The notes below the pieces were generated by a model that saw nothing but the letters and a program-made list of their open reading frames with translations, was not told the origin of the DNA and did not search any database. 64,000 nucleotides of DNA from Chamaelirium japonicum (taxonomy: Eukaryota; Streptophyta; Magnoliopsida; Liliales; Melanthiaceae): positions 124,001 to 188,000 of the forward strand of contig CANTAL010000193.1 of assembly GCA_947650365.1 (NCBI GenBank). Reading direction: 5' to 3'. The position numbers and the translations under genes are program-made. Shown here piece by piece: positions 43,204 to 57,627 of the stretch; positions within the stretch are counted from its first letter, which is position 1, and every line of letters starts with the position of its first letter.

Positions 43204-46200
43204 GTACGATCCATTCGAATTCATTCGCACGATCCATTCTAATTCATTCATACAATCCATTCTAATTCATTCATACAATCCATTCTAATTCTTTCACACG
43301 ATCCATTCTAATTCATTCGTAGGATCCATTCTAATTCATTCGTACAATCTATTCTATTTCATTCGTACGATCCATTCTTACTCATTCGTATGATCCATTC
43401 TAATTCATTCGGACGAATGTATCCATTCTAATTTATTCGTACGATCCATTCTAATTCATTCGTACGATCCATTCTAATTCATTCGCTCGAATGTATCCAT
43501 TATAATCCATTCGTACGATCCATTCTAATCCATTCGTACGATCTATTCGAATTCATTCGTACGATCCATTCTAATTCATTCGCACGATCTATTCTAATTC
43601 ATTCATAGGATCCATTCTAATTCATTCATACGATCTATTCTAATTCTTTCACACGAATGTATCCATTCTAATTTATTCGCACGAATGTATCCATTCTAAT
43701 TCATTCGTACGATCCATTCTAATTCATTTGTACGATCCATTCTAATTCATTCGTACGATCCATTCTAATTCATTCATACGATCTATTCTAATTCATTCAT
43801 ACAATCCATTCTAATTCTTTCACACGATCCATTCTAATTCATTCATATGAGCCATTCTAATTCATTCGTACGATCTATTCTAATTCATATGCACAAAGGT
43901 ATCCATTCTAATCCATTCGTAGGATCCATTCTAATCCATTCGTATGATCCATTCTAATTCATTCGTACGATACATTCTAATTCATTCGCTCGAATGTATC
44001 CATTCTAATCCATTCGTACGATCCATTCTAATCCATTCGTACGATCCATTCTAATTCATTCGCATGAATGTAACCATTCTAATTCATTCATACGATCCAT
44101 TCTAATTCATTCGTACGATCCATTCTAATTCATTCGTACGATCCATTCTAATTCATTCGCACGAATGTATCCATTCTAATTCATTCATATGATCCATTCT
44201 CATTCATTCATACAATCCATTCTAATTCTTTCGCACGATCTATTCTAATTCATTCGTACGATCCATTCTAATTCATTCGTACAATCCATTCTAATTTATT
44301 CGCACGAATGTATCCATTCTAATTCATTTATACGATCCATTCTAATTCATTCGTACGATCCATTCTAATTCCTTCGTACGATCCATTCTAATTCATTCGT
44401 ACGATCTATTCTAATTCATTCGTACGATCCATTCTAATTCATTCGTATGATCCATTCTAATTCATTCGTAAGATCCATTCTAATTCATTCGTACGATCCA
44501 TTCTAATTCATTCGTACGATCCATTCTAATTCATTCGCACGAATGTATCCATTCTAGTTCATTTGTACGATCCATTTTAATTCATTCGTACGATCCATTC
44601 TAATCCATTCGTATGATCCATTCTAATTCAATCATACGATCCATTCTAATTCATTCATACAATCCATTCTAATTCTTTCACACGATCCATTCTAATTCAT
44701 TCGTAGGATCCATTCTAATTCATTCGTACAATCTATTCTATTTCATTCGTACGATCCATTCTTACTCATTCGTATGATCCATTCTAATTCATTCGGACGA
44801 ATGTATCCATTCTAATTTATTCGTACGATCCATTCTAATTCATACGTACGATCTATTCTAATTCATTCGTACGATCCATTCTTACTCATTCGTATGATCC
44901 ATTCTAATTCATTCGTACGATCCATTCTAATTCATTCGTACGATTGATTCTAATTCATTCGCACTATCCATTCTAACTCATTCGTACGATCCATTCTAAT
45001 TCATTCGTATGATCCATTCTAATTTATACGTTCAAATATATCCATTCTAATTCATTCCGTACGAACCATTCTAATTCATTCGTACGATCCATTCTAATTC
45101 ATTCGTACGAATGTATCCATTCTAATTCATTCGTACGATCCATTCTAATTCATTCGTATGATCCATTCTAATTCATTCGGACGAATATATCCATTCTAAT
45201 TTATTCGTACGATCTATTCTAATTCATTTATTTGATCCATTCTAATTCATTCGTACGATCCATTCTAATTCATTCGTCCGATCCATTCTAATTCATTCGC
45301 ACGAATGTATCCATTCTAATTCATTCGTACGATCCATTCTAATTCATTCGTACGATCCATTCTAATTCATTCGTAAGATCCATTCTAATTCATTCGTACG
45401 ATCCATTCTAATTCATTCGTACGATCCATTCTAATTCATTCGCACGAATGTATCCATTGTAGTTCATTCGTACGATCCATTCTAATTCATTCGTACGATC
45501 CATTCTAATTCATTCGCACGATCCATTCTAATTCATTCGTACGATCCATTCTAATTTATTCAGACGATCCATTCTAATTCATTCGTACGATCCATTCTAA
45601 TTCATTCGCACAAATGTATCCAGACGATCCATTCTAATTCATTCGTACGAATGTATCCATTCTAATTCATTCGCACGAATATATCCATTCTAATTCTTTC
45701 GTACGATGCATTCTAATTCATTCGTACGATCCATTCTAATTCATTCGTACGATCCATTCTAATTCATTCGCACGAATGTATCCATTCTAATTCATTCGTA
45801 CAATCCATTCTATTTCATTCGTACGATCCATTCTTACTCATTCGTATGATCCATTCTAATTCATTCGTATGATCCATTCTATTTCATTCGTACGATCCAT
45901 TCTTACTCATTCGTATGATCCATTCTAATTTATTCGTATGATCCATTCTAATTCATTCATACGATCCATTCTAATTCATTCATACGATCCATTCTAATTC
46001 ATTCGCACAAATGTATCCATTCTAATTCATTCGTACGATCCATTCTAATTCATTCGCACGATCCATTCTAATTCATTCATATGATCCATTCTAATTCATT
46101 CATACGATCCATTCTAATTCATTCGTACGATCCATTCTAATTCATTCGCACGAATGTATCCATTCTAATTCATTCGTACAATCCATTCTATTTCATTCGT

Positions 46201-48599
46201 ACGATCCATTCTTACTCATTCGTATGATCAATTCTAATTCATTCATATGATCCATTCTATTTCATTCGTACGATCCATTCTTACTCATTCGTATGATCCA
46301 TTCTAATTCATTCGTACGATCTATTCTAATTCATTCATATGATCCATTCTAATTCATTCGTAAGATCCATTCTAATTCATTCGCACAAATGTATTCATTC
46401 TAATTCATTCGTACGATCCATTCTAATTCATTCATACGATCCATTCTAATTCATTCGCACGAATATATCCATTCTAATTCTTTCGTACGATGCGTTCTAA
46501 TTCATTCGTTCGATCAATTCTAATTCATTAGCACGATCCATTCTAATTCATTCGTACGATCCATTCTAATTCATTCGCACGATCCATTCTAATTCATTCA
46601 TAGGATCCATTCTAATTCATTCATATGATCTATTCTAATTCTTTCGCACGAATGTATCCATTCTACTTCATTCGCACGAATGTATCCATTCTAATTCTTT
46701 TGTACGAATCCATTCTAATTCATTCGTACAATCTATTCTATTTCATTCGTACGATCCATTCTAATTCATTCATATGATCCATTCTAATTCATTCGTACGA
46801 TCCATTCTAATTCATTCGTACGATCCATTCTAATTAATTCGTATGATCCATTCTAATTCATTCGTACGATCCATTCTAATTCATTCATACAATCCATTCT
46901 AATTCATTCGCACGAATGTATCCATTCTAATTCATTCGCACGATCCATTCTAATTCATTCGCACGAATGTATCCATTCTAATTCATTCATACGATCCATT
47001 CTAATTCATTCGTACGATCCATTCTAATTCATTCGCACAAATGTATCCATTCTAATTCATTCGTACGATCCATTCTAATTCATTCGTACGATCAGTTCTA
47101 ATTCATTCACAAAATCTATTCTAATTCATTCATACGATCCATTCTAATTCATTCGCACGATCCATTCTAATTCATTCGTATGATCCATTCTAATTCTTTC
47201 ACACGATCCATTCTAATTCATTCGTACGATCTATTCTAATTCATTGGCACGATCCATTCTAATTCATTCGTACGATCCATTCTAATTCATTCATACGATC
47301 CATTCTAATTCATTCGTACTATCCATTCTAATTCATTCGCACAAATGTATCCATTCTAATTCATTCGTACGATCCATTCTAATTCATTCGTACGATCCAT
47401 TCTAATTCATTCATACGATCCATTCTAATTCATTCGCACGATCCATTCTAATTCATTCATAGGATCTATTCTAATTCATTCATACAATCTATTCTAATTC
47501 TTTCGCACGAATGTATCCATTCTAATTCATTCGCACGAATGTATCCATTCTAATTCATTCGTACGATCCATTCTAATTCATTCGTACGATCCATTCTAAT
47601 TCATTCGTACGATCCATTCTAATTCATTTGTACGATCCATTCAAATTCATTCGCATGATCCATTCTAATTCATTCGTACAATCCATTCTATTTTATTCTT
47701 ACAATCCATTCTTACTCATTCGTTCGATCCATTCTAATTCATTCGCACGAATGTATCCATTCTAATCCATTCGTACGATCCATTCTAATTCATCCATTCT
47801 AATTCATTCGCACGAATGTATCCATTCTAAACCATTCATACGATCCATTCTAATTTATTCGTACGATCCATTCTAATTCATTCGTAAGATCCATTCTAAT
47901 TCATTCGTACGATCCATTCTAATTCATTCGTACGAGCCATTCTAATTCATTCGTAAGATCCATTCTAATTCATTCGTAAGATCCATTCTAATTCATTCGT
48001 ACGATCCATTTTAATTCATTCGTACAATCCATTCTAATTCATTCATACGATCCATTCTAATATATTCGTACGATCCATTCTAATCCATTCGTACGATCCA
48101 TTCTAATTCATTCGTCCGATCCATTCTAATTCATTCGCACGAATGTATCCATTCTAAACCATTCATACGATCCATTCTAATTTATTCGTACGATCCATTC
48201 TAATTCATTCGTAAGATCCATTCTAATTCATTCGTACGATCCATTCTAATTCATTCGTACGAGCCATTATAATTCATTCGTAAGATCCATTCTAATTCAT
48301 TCGCACGATCCATTCTAATTCATTCGTACGATCCATTCTAATTCATTCATATGATCCATTCTAATTCATTCGTACGATCCATTCTAATTCATTCATACGA
48401 TCCATTCTAATTCATTTCTATTTCATTCGTACGATCCATTCTTACTCATTCGTACGAACCATTCTAATTCATTCGTAAGATCTATTCTAATTCATTCGTA
48501 CGATCCATTCTAATTCATTCGCACGATCCATTCTAATTCATTCGCACGAATGTATCCATTCTAATTCATTCGTACGATCCATTCTAATTCATTCACACG
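43204..48599 (-). repeat. Longest single-orientation satellite block (5.4 kb)
   Basis: About 230 units in minus sense without a flip. The landmark GATCAGTTC is at 47090. The segment near 47790-47950 (GAATGTATCCATTCTAAACC) recurs near 48140-48280, a local duplication of about 0.32 kb. Confidence 0.93.
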
Positions 48600-51273
48600 T
48601 GCAAATGAATTAGAATGGATCGTATGAATGTATTAGAATGGATCGTGCGAATGAATTAGAATGGATCGTACGAAGGAATTAGAATGGATCGTACGAATGA
48701 ATTAGAATGGATACATTCGTGCGAATGAATTAGAATGGATACATTCGTGCGAAAGAATTAGAATAGATCGTATGAATGAATTAGAATAGATCCTATGAAT
48801 GAATTAGAATGGATCGTGCGAATGAATTAGAATGGATCGTACGAATGAATTAGAATGGATTGTGCTAATGAATTAGAATTGATCGAACGAATGAATTAGC
48901 ATGGATCGTGCTAATGAATTAGAATGGAACGTACGAATGAATTAGAATGGATCGTGTGAAAGAATTAGAATGGATTATATGAATGAATTAGAATGAATTC
49001 GTACGATCCATTCGAATTCATTCGCACGATCCATTCTAATTCATTCATACGATCCATTCTAATTCATTCGTACGATCCATTCTAATTCCTTCGTACGATC
49101 CATTCTATTTCATTCGTAGATCCATTCTTACTCATTGGTACGATCCATTCTAATTCATTCGCACGAATGTATCCATTCTAATTCATTCGTACAAATCCAT
49201 TCTAATTCATTCGTACAATCCATTCTATTTCATTCGTACGATCCATTCTTACTCATTCGTATGATCCATTCTAATTCATTCGCACGAAAGTATCCATTCT
49301 AAATCATTCGTACGATCCATTCTAATTCATTCGTACGATCCATTCTAAATCATTCGTACGATCCATTCTAGTTCATTCGCACGATCTATTCTAATTCATT
49401 CATACAATCCATTCTAATTCTTTCACACGATCCATTCTAATTCATTCATACGATCCATTCTAATTCATTCGCACAATCCATTCTATTTCATTCGTACGTT
49501 CCATTCTTACTCATTCGTACGATCCATTCTAATCCATTCTAATTCATTCTAATTCATTCGTACAATCTATTCTATTTCATTCGTACGATCCATTCTTACT
49601 CATTCGTATGATCCATTCTAATTCATTCGTATGATCCATTCTAATTCATTCGCACGAATGTATCCATTCTAGTTCATTCGTACGATCCATTCTAATTCAT
49701 TCGTACGATCCATTCTAATCCATTTGTACGATCCATTCTCATTCATTCGTACAATCCATTCAATTTTATTCGTACGATCCATTCTTACTCATTCGTATGA
49801 TCCATTCTAATTCATTCACACGAATGTATCCATTCTAATTCATTCATACAATCCATTTTAATTCATTCCGTACGATCCATTCTAATTCATTCGTGCGATC
49901 CATTCTAATTCATTCCCACGATCCATTCTAATTTATTCGTACGATCCATTCTAATTCATTCGTACGATCCATACTAATTCATTCGTACGATCCATTCTAA
50001 TTCATTCTAATTCATTCGTACGATCCATTCTAATTCATTCATCCGATCCTATGAATGAATTAGAATAGATCGTGTGAAAGAATTAGAATGGATTGTATGA
50101 ATGAATTAGAATGTATTCGTACGATCCATTCGAATTCATTCGCACGATCCATTTTAATTCATTCATACGATCCATTCTAATTCATTCATACAATCCATTC
50201 TAATTCTTTCACACGATCCATTCTAATTCATTCGTAGGATCCATTCTAATTCATTCGTACAATCTATTCTATTTCATTCGTACGATCCATTCTTACTCAT
50301 TCGTATGATCCATTCTAATTCATTCGAACGAATGTATCCATTCTAATTTATTCGTACGATCCATTCTAATTCATTCGTACGATCCATTCTAATTCGTTCG
50401 TACGATCCATTCTAATTTATTCGTCCGATCCATTCTAATTTATTCGCACGAATGTATCCATTCTAATTCATTCGTACGATCCAGTCTAATTCATTCGTAC
50501 GATCCATTCTATTCTAGTTCATTCGTATGATCCATTCTAATTCATTCGTACGATCCATTCTAATTCAATCGCACGATCCATTCTAATTCATTCGTACGAT
50601 CAATTCTAATTCATTCGCACGAATGTATCCATTCTAATTCATTCGTACGATCCATTCTAATTCATTCGTACGATCCATTCTAATTCGTACGATCCATTCT
50701 AATTCATTCGCACGAATGTATCCATTCTAGTTCATTCGTACGATCCATTCTAATTCATTCGTACGATCCATTCTAATTCATTCGCACGATCCATTCTAAT
50801 TCATTCGTACGATCCATTCTAATTCATTCATACGATCCATTCTAATTCATTCGCACGAATGTATCCATTCTAATTCATTCATACGATCCCTTCTACTTCA
50901 TTCATACTATCCGTTCTAATTCACTCATACGATCCATTCTAATTCATTCATACGATCCATTCTAATTCATTTGCACGAATATATCCATTCTAATTCATTC
51001 GTACGATCCATTCTAATTCCTTCGTACGATCCATTCTAATTCATTCGTACGATCCATTCTATTTCATTCATATGATCCATTCTAATTAATTCGTATGATC
51101 CATTCTAATTCATTCGTATGATCCATTCTAATTCATTCAAACGATCCATTCTTACTCATTCGTACGATCCATTCTAATTCATTCATACAGTCCATTCTAA
51201 TTCATTCCGTACGATCCATTCTAATTCATTCATACGATCTATTCTTTCATACAATCCATTCTAATTCTTTCGT
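48600..51273. repeat. Satellite, mostly minus orientation
   Basis: Plus 48600-48999, minus to 50047, plus to 50113 (under three units), minus to 51273. Extra 10-bp half-units lie near 49535 and 49998. Confidence 0.88.
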
Positions 51274-53328
51274 GCGAATGAATTAGAATGGATACCTTTG
51301 TGCATATGAATTAGAATGGATCGTACGAATGAATTAGAATGGATCATATTAATGAATTAGAATGGATCGTACGAATGAATTAGAATGGATACATTCGTGC
51401 GAATGAATTAGAATGGATCGTGCAAATCAATTAGACTGGATCGTGTGAATGAATTAGAATGGATCGTACGATTGAATTTGAATGGATCGTACGAATGAAC
51501 TAGAATGGATACATTCGTGCGAATGAATTAGAATGGATCGTATGAATGAATTAGAATGGATCGTACGAATGAATTAGAATGGATCGTACGAAGGAATTAG
51601 AATGGATCGTACGAATGAATTAGAATGGATATATTCGTGCAAATGAATTAGAATGGATCGTATGAATGTATTAGAATGGATCGTATGAGTGAATTAGAAT
51701 GGATCGTGCGAATGAATTAGAATGGATTGTATGAATGAATTAGAATGGATCGTACGAATGAATTAGAATGGATCATACGAATTAATTAGAATGGATCGTA
51801 CGAATGAATTAGAATGGATCGTACGAATGAATTAGAATGGATCGTGCGAATGAATTAGAATGGATTGTTCGAATGAATTAGAATGGATACATTTGTGTGA
51901 ATGAATTAAAATGGATCGTACGAATGAATTAGAATGGATCGTATGAATGAATTAGAATGGATCGTACGAATGAATTAGAATGGATCGTGCGAATGAATTA
52001 GAATGGATCGTACAAATGAATTAGAATGGATCATGTGAAAGAATTAGAATGGATCGTATGAATGAATTAGAATGGATCGTGCGAATGAATTAGAATGGAT
52101 CGTACGAATGAATTAAAATGGATACATTTGTGCGAATGAATTAGAATGGATCGTACGAATGAATTAGAATGGATCGTATGAATGAATTAGAATGGATCGT
52201 ACGAATGAATTAGAATGGATCGTGCGAATGAATTAGAATGGATCGTACGAATGAATTAGAATGGATCGTACGAATGAACTAGAATGGATACATTCGTGCG
52301 AATGAATTAGAATGGATCGTACGAATGAATTAGAATGGATCGTACGAATGAATTAGAATGGATCTTACGAATGAATTAGAATGGATCGTACGAATGAATT
52401 AGAATGGATACATTTGTGCGAATGAATTAGAATGGATCGTATGAATGAATTAGAATGGATCGTACGAATGAATTAGAATGGATCGTGCGAATGAATTAGA
52501 ATAGATCGTACGAATGAATTAGAATGGATCGTGTGAAAGAATTAGAATGGATCATACGAATGAATTAGAATGGATCGTGCGAATGAATTAGAATGGATCG
52601 TATGAATGAATTAGAATAGATTTTGTGAATGAATTAGAACTGATCGTACGAATGAATTAGAATGGATCGTACGAATGAATTAGAATGGATACATTTGTGC
52701 GAATGAATTAGAATGGATCGTACGAATGAATTAGAATGGATCGTATGAATGAATTAGAATGGATACATTCATGCGAATGAATTAGAATGGATCGTGCGAA
52801 TGAATTAGAATGGATACATTCGTGCGAATGAATTAGAATGGATTGTATGAATGAATTAGAATGGATCGTACGAATGAATTAGAATGGATCATACGAATTA
52901 ATTAGAATGGATCATACGAATGAATTAGAATGGATCGTACGAATGAATTAGAATGGATCGTACGAATGAACTAGAATGGATCGTACGAATGAAATAGAAT
53001 GGATTCGTACGAATGAATTAGAATGGATACATTCGTGCGAATGAATTAGAATGGATACATTCGTGCGAAAGAATTAGAATAGATCGTATGAATGAATTAG
53101 AATGGATTCGATGAATGAATTAGAATGGATCGTGCGAATGAATTAGAATGGATCGTGCGAATGAATTAGAATGGATCGTGCTAATGAATTAGAATTGATC
53201 GAACGAATGAATTAGAATGCATCGTACGAAAGAATTAGAATGGATATATTCGTGCGAATGAATTAGAATGGATCGTATGAATGAATTAGAATGGATCGTC
53301 CGAATGAATTAGAATGGATTATACGAAT
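51274..53328 (+). repeat. Satellite block, plus orientation
   Basis: A 2-kb plus-sense run carrying the TTTTGTGAATG variant near 52620 and the GCGAAAG series near 53067. Confidence 0.93.
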
Positions 53329-54610
53329 ACTTTCTAATTCCTTAGTACGATCCATTCTATTTCATTCGTACGATCCATTCTATTTCATTCGTATGATCCA
53401 TTCTAATTCCTTCGTACGATCCATTCTAATTCCTTCGTATCCATTCTAATTCACTCATACGATCCATTCTAATCCATTCGTACGATCCATTCTAATTCAT
53501 TCGCATGAATGTACATTCGTGCGAATGAATTAGAATGGATCGTACGAATGTATTAGAGTGGATCGTACGAATGAATTAGAATGGATTGTACGAATGAATT
53601 AGAATGGATCGTACGAATGAATTAGAATGGATACATTCGTGCGAATGAATTAGAATGGATCGGACTAATGAATTAGAATGGATCGTGCGAATGAATTAGA
53701 ATATATCGTACGAATGGATTAGAATGGATCTTACGAATGGATTAGAATGGATACCTTTGTGCATATGAATTAGAATGGATCGTATGAAAGAATGGATTAG
53801 TTGGATCGTACGAATGAATTAGAATAGATCATAGGAATGAATTAGAATGGATCGTGCAAATGAATTAGAATGGATACTTTCGTGCGAATAAATTAGAATG
53901 GATTGTATGAATGAATTAGAATGGATATGAAGGAATTAGAATGGATCGTACGAAGGAATTAGAATGGATCATACGAATGAAATAGAATGGATCGTACGAA
54001 GTAATTAGAATGGATCGTACGAAGGAATTAGAATGGATCGTACGAAGGAATTAGAATGGATCGTACGAATGAATTAGAATGGATATATTCGTGCAAATGA
54101 ATTAGAATGGATCGTATGAATGAATTAGAATGGATCGTATGAGTGAATTAGAATGGATCGTACGAATGAATTAGAATGGATCGTATGAATGAATTAGAAT
54201 GGATCGTGCGAAAGAATTAGAATGCATTGTATGAATGAATTAGAATGGATCGTATGAATGAATTAGAATGGATCGTGCGAATGAGTTCGAATGGATCGCA
54301 TGATCCATTCGAATAGAATGGATCGTATGAATGAATTAGAATGGATCGGGCGAATGAAATAGAATGGATCGTATGAATGAATTAGAATGGATCGTATGAA
54401 TGAATTAGAATGGATCATGCGAATGAATTAGAATGGATTGTACGAATGAATTAGAATGGATTGTACGAATGAATTAGAATGGATCATACGAATGAGTAAG
54501 AATGGATCATATGAATGAAATAGAATAGATTGTACGAATTAATTAGAATGGATACATTCATGCGAATGAATTAGAATGGATCGGACGATTGAATTAGAAT
54601 GGATCGTACG
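53329..54610. repeat. Satellite, mostly plus orientation
   Basis: Minus 53329-53514, then plus to 54610. It holds the hairpin at 54286-54313 and several shortened units near 53920. Confidence 0.88.
54286..54313. repeat. Micro-inversion hairpin, copy 2
   Basis: The same stem and loop as 31618-31645. The units before it (ATGCATTGTATG) and after it (GAATAGAATGG) match that site too. Confidence 0.93.
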
Positions 54611-55513
54611 ATTCATTCTAATTCATTCGTACGATCCATTCTAATACATTCGTACGATTCATGCTATATCATTCGCACGATCCATTCTAATTCATTCGTA
54701 CGATCCATTCTTATTCATTCATACGATCCATTCTAATTCATTCGCACAATCCATTCTAATTCATTCGTACAATCCATTCTAATTCATTCGTATGATCCAG
54801 TCTAATTCGTTAGTACGATCCATTCTAATTCATTCCCACGATCCATTCTAATTTATTCGTACGATCCATTCTAATTCATTCGTACGATCTATTCTAATTC
54901 ATTCGCACGAATGTAACCATTCTAATTCATTCATACGATTCATTCTAATTCATTCATATGAGCTATTCTAATTCATTCGTACGATCCATTCTAATTCATA
55001 CGTACGATCCATTGTAATTCATTCATACAATCCACTTAGATTCATTCGCACAAATGTATCCATTCAAATTCATTCGTACGACCATTCTAATTCATTCGTA
55101 CGATCCATTCTAATTCATTCATACGATCTATTCTAATTCATTCATAAAATCCATTCTAATTCTTTCACACGATCCATTCTAATTCATTCGTACGATCCAT
55201 TCTAATTCATTCGTACGATCCATTCTAATTCACTCATACGATCCATTCTAATACATTCATACGATCCATTATAATTCATTTGCACGAATATATCTATTCT
55301 AATTCATTCGTACGATCCATTCTAATTCATTCATACGATCCATTCTAATTCGTTTGCACGAATATATCCATTCTAATTCATTCGTACGATCCATTCTAAT
55401 TCCTTCGTACGATCCATTCTAATTCGTTCGTACGATCCATTCTAATTCATTCGTACGATCCATTCTAATTCAATAATATGATCCATTCTAATTCATTCGT
55501 ACGATCCATTCTA
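54611..55513 (-). repeat. Satellite block, minus orientation
   Basis: Starts at a GGATCGTACGATTCATTC flip. The same opening series recurs at 63425, so this block and 63433-64000 share an origin. Confidence 0.92.
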
Positions 55514-56436
55514 ATGAATTAGAATTGATCGTACGAATGAAATAGAATGGATTGCACGAATGATTTAGAATGGATCGTACGAATGAATTAGAATGGATCG
55601 TGTGAAAGAATTAGAATGGATTGTATGAATGAATTAGAATGGATCGTATGAATGAATTAGAATGGATCTTACAAATGAATTAGAATGGATTAGAATGGAT
55701 TGTGCGAATGAATTAGAATGGATCGTATGAATGAATAAGAATGGATCGTACGAATGAATTAGAATGGATCGTGCGAATGAATTAGCATGAATCGTACGAA
55801 TGTATTAGAATGGATCATACGAATGAGTAAGAATGGATCGTACGAATGAAATAGAATGGATTGTACGAATGAATTAGAATGGATCGTACGAATGAATTAG
55901 AATGGATCGTATGAATGAATTAGAATGGATCGTACGAATGAATTAGAATGGATCGTGCGAATGAATTAGAATGGATCATACGAATGAATTAGTATGGATC
56001 GTGTGAAAGAATTAGAATGGATCGTACGAATGAATTAGAATGGATCGTGTGAATGAATTAGAATTGATCGTACGAATGAATTAGAATGGATAAATTTGTG
56101 CGAATGAATTAGAATGGATCATACGAATGAATTAGAATGGATCGTATAAATGAATTAGAATGGATCGTACGAATGAATTAGAATGGATCGTGCGAATGAA
56201 TTAGAATGGATCGTACGAATGAATTTGAATGGATCGTACGAATGAACTAGAATGGATACATTCGTGCGAATGAATTAGAATGGATCGTACGAATGAATTA
56301 CAATGGATCTTACGAATGAATTAGAATGGATCGTACGAATGAATTAGAATGGATCGTACGAATGAATTAGAATGGATACATTCGTGCGAATGAATTAGAA
56401 TGGATCGGACGAATGAATTAGAATGGATCGTACGCT
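55514..56436 (+). repeat. Satellite block, plus orientation
   Basis: Plus-sense units. Extra half-unit material lies near 55688. Confidence 0.92.
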
Positions 56437-57627
56437 CGAATGTATCCATTCTAATCCATTCGTACGATCCATTCTAACCCATTCGTACGATCCATTCTAA
56501 TTCATTCGCATGAATGTAACCATTCTAATTCATTCATTTGATCCATTCTAATTCATTCGTACGATCCATTCTATTTCATTCATACGAACCATTCTAATTC
56601 ATTCGTACGATCCATTCTAATTCAATCGCATGAATATAACCATTCTAATTCATTTATTTGATCCATTCTAATTCATTCGTCCGATCCATTCTAATTCATT
56701 CGCACGAATGTATCCATTCTAATTCATTCGTACGATCCATTCTAATTCATTCGTACGATCCTTTCTAATTCATTCGTAAGATCCATTCTAATTCATTCGT
56801 ATGATCCATTCTAATTCATTCATACGATCCATTCTAATTCATTCGCACGATCCATTCTAATTCATTTGCACGAATATATCCATTCTAATTCATTCGTACG
56901 ATACATTCTAATTCCTTCGTACGATCTATTCTAATTCATTCGTACGATCTATTCTAATTCATTCGTACGATCCATTCTAATTCATTCGCACGATCCATTC
57001 TAATTCATTCATAGGATCCATTCTAATTCATTCATACGATCTATTCTAATTCTTTCGCACGAATGTATCCATTCTAATTCATTCGCACGAATGTATCCAT
57101 TCTAATTCATTCGTACGAATCCATTCTAATTCATTTGTACAATCTATTCTATTTCATTCGTACGATCCATTCTAGTTCATTCGTACGATCCATTCTAATT
57201 CATTCGTACGTATTTCATTCGTACGATCCATTCTTACTCATTCGTATGATCCATTATGGATACATTCGTGCGAATGAATTAGAATGGATCATACGAATGA
57301 GTAAGAATGGATCGTACGAATGTAATAGAATGGATTGTGCGAATGAATTAGAATGGATCATAGAATGGATCAGAATAGATCATGTGAAAGAATTAGAATG
57401 GATTGTATGAATGAATTAGAATGAATTCGTACGATCCATTCGAATTCATTCGCACGATCCATTCTAATTTATTCATAAGATCCATTCTAATTCTTTCACA
57501 CGATCTATTCTGATCCATTCTACGATCCATTCTAATTCATTCGCACAATCCATTCTATTTCATTCGTACGATGCATTCTTACTCATTCGTATGATCCATT
57601 CTAATTCATTCGCACGAATGTATCCAT
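56437..57627. repeat. Satellite, mostly minus orientation
   Basis: Minus to 57254, plus to 57425, minus to 57627. Both orientations of the ATCCAT-A/T-ATGGAT junction occur 370 bp apart here. A short open frame at 57135-57410 is satellite translation only. Confidence 0.9.

Noticed and set aside
57135..57410. 91-residue frame in the right satellite flank, and 24719-24904 at the LTR-satellite border
   Set aside because: Pure satellite translation; the 23-bp period does not preserve a protein.
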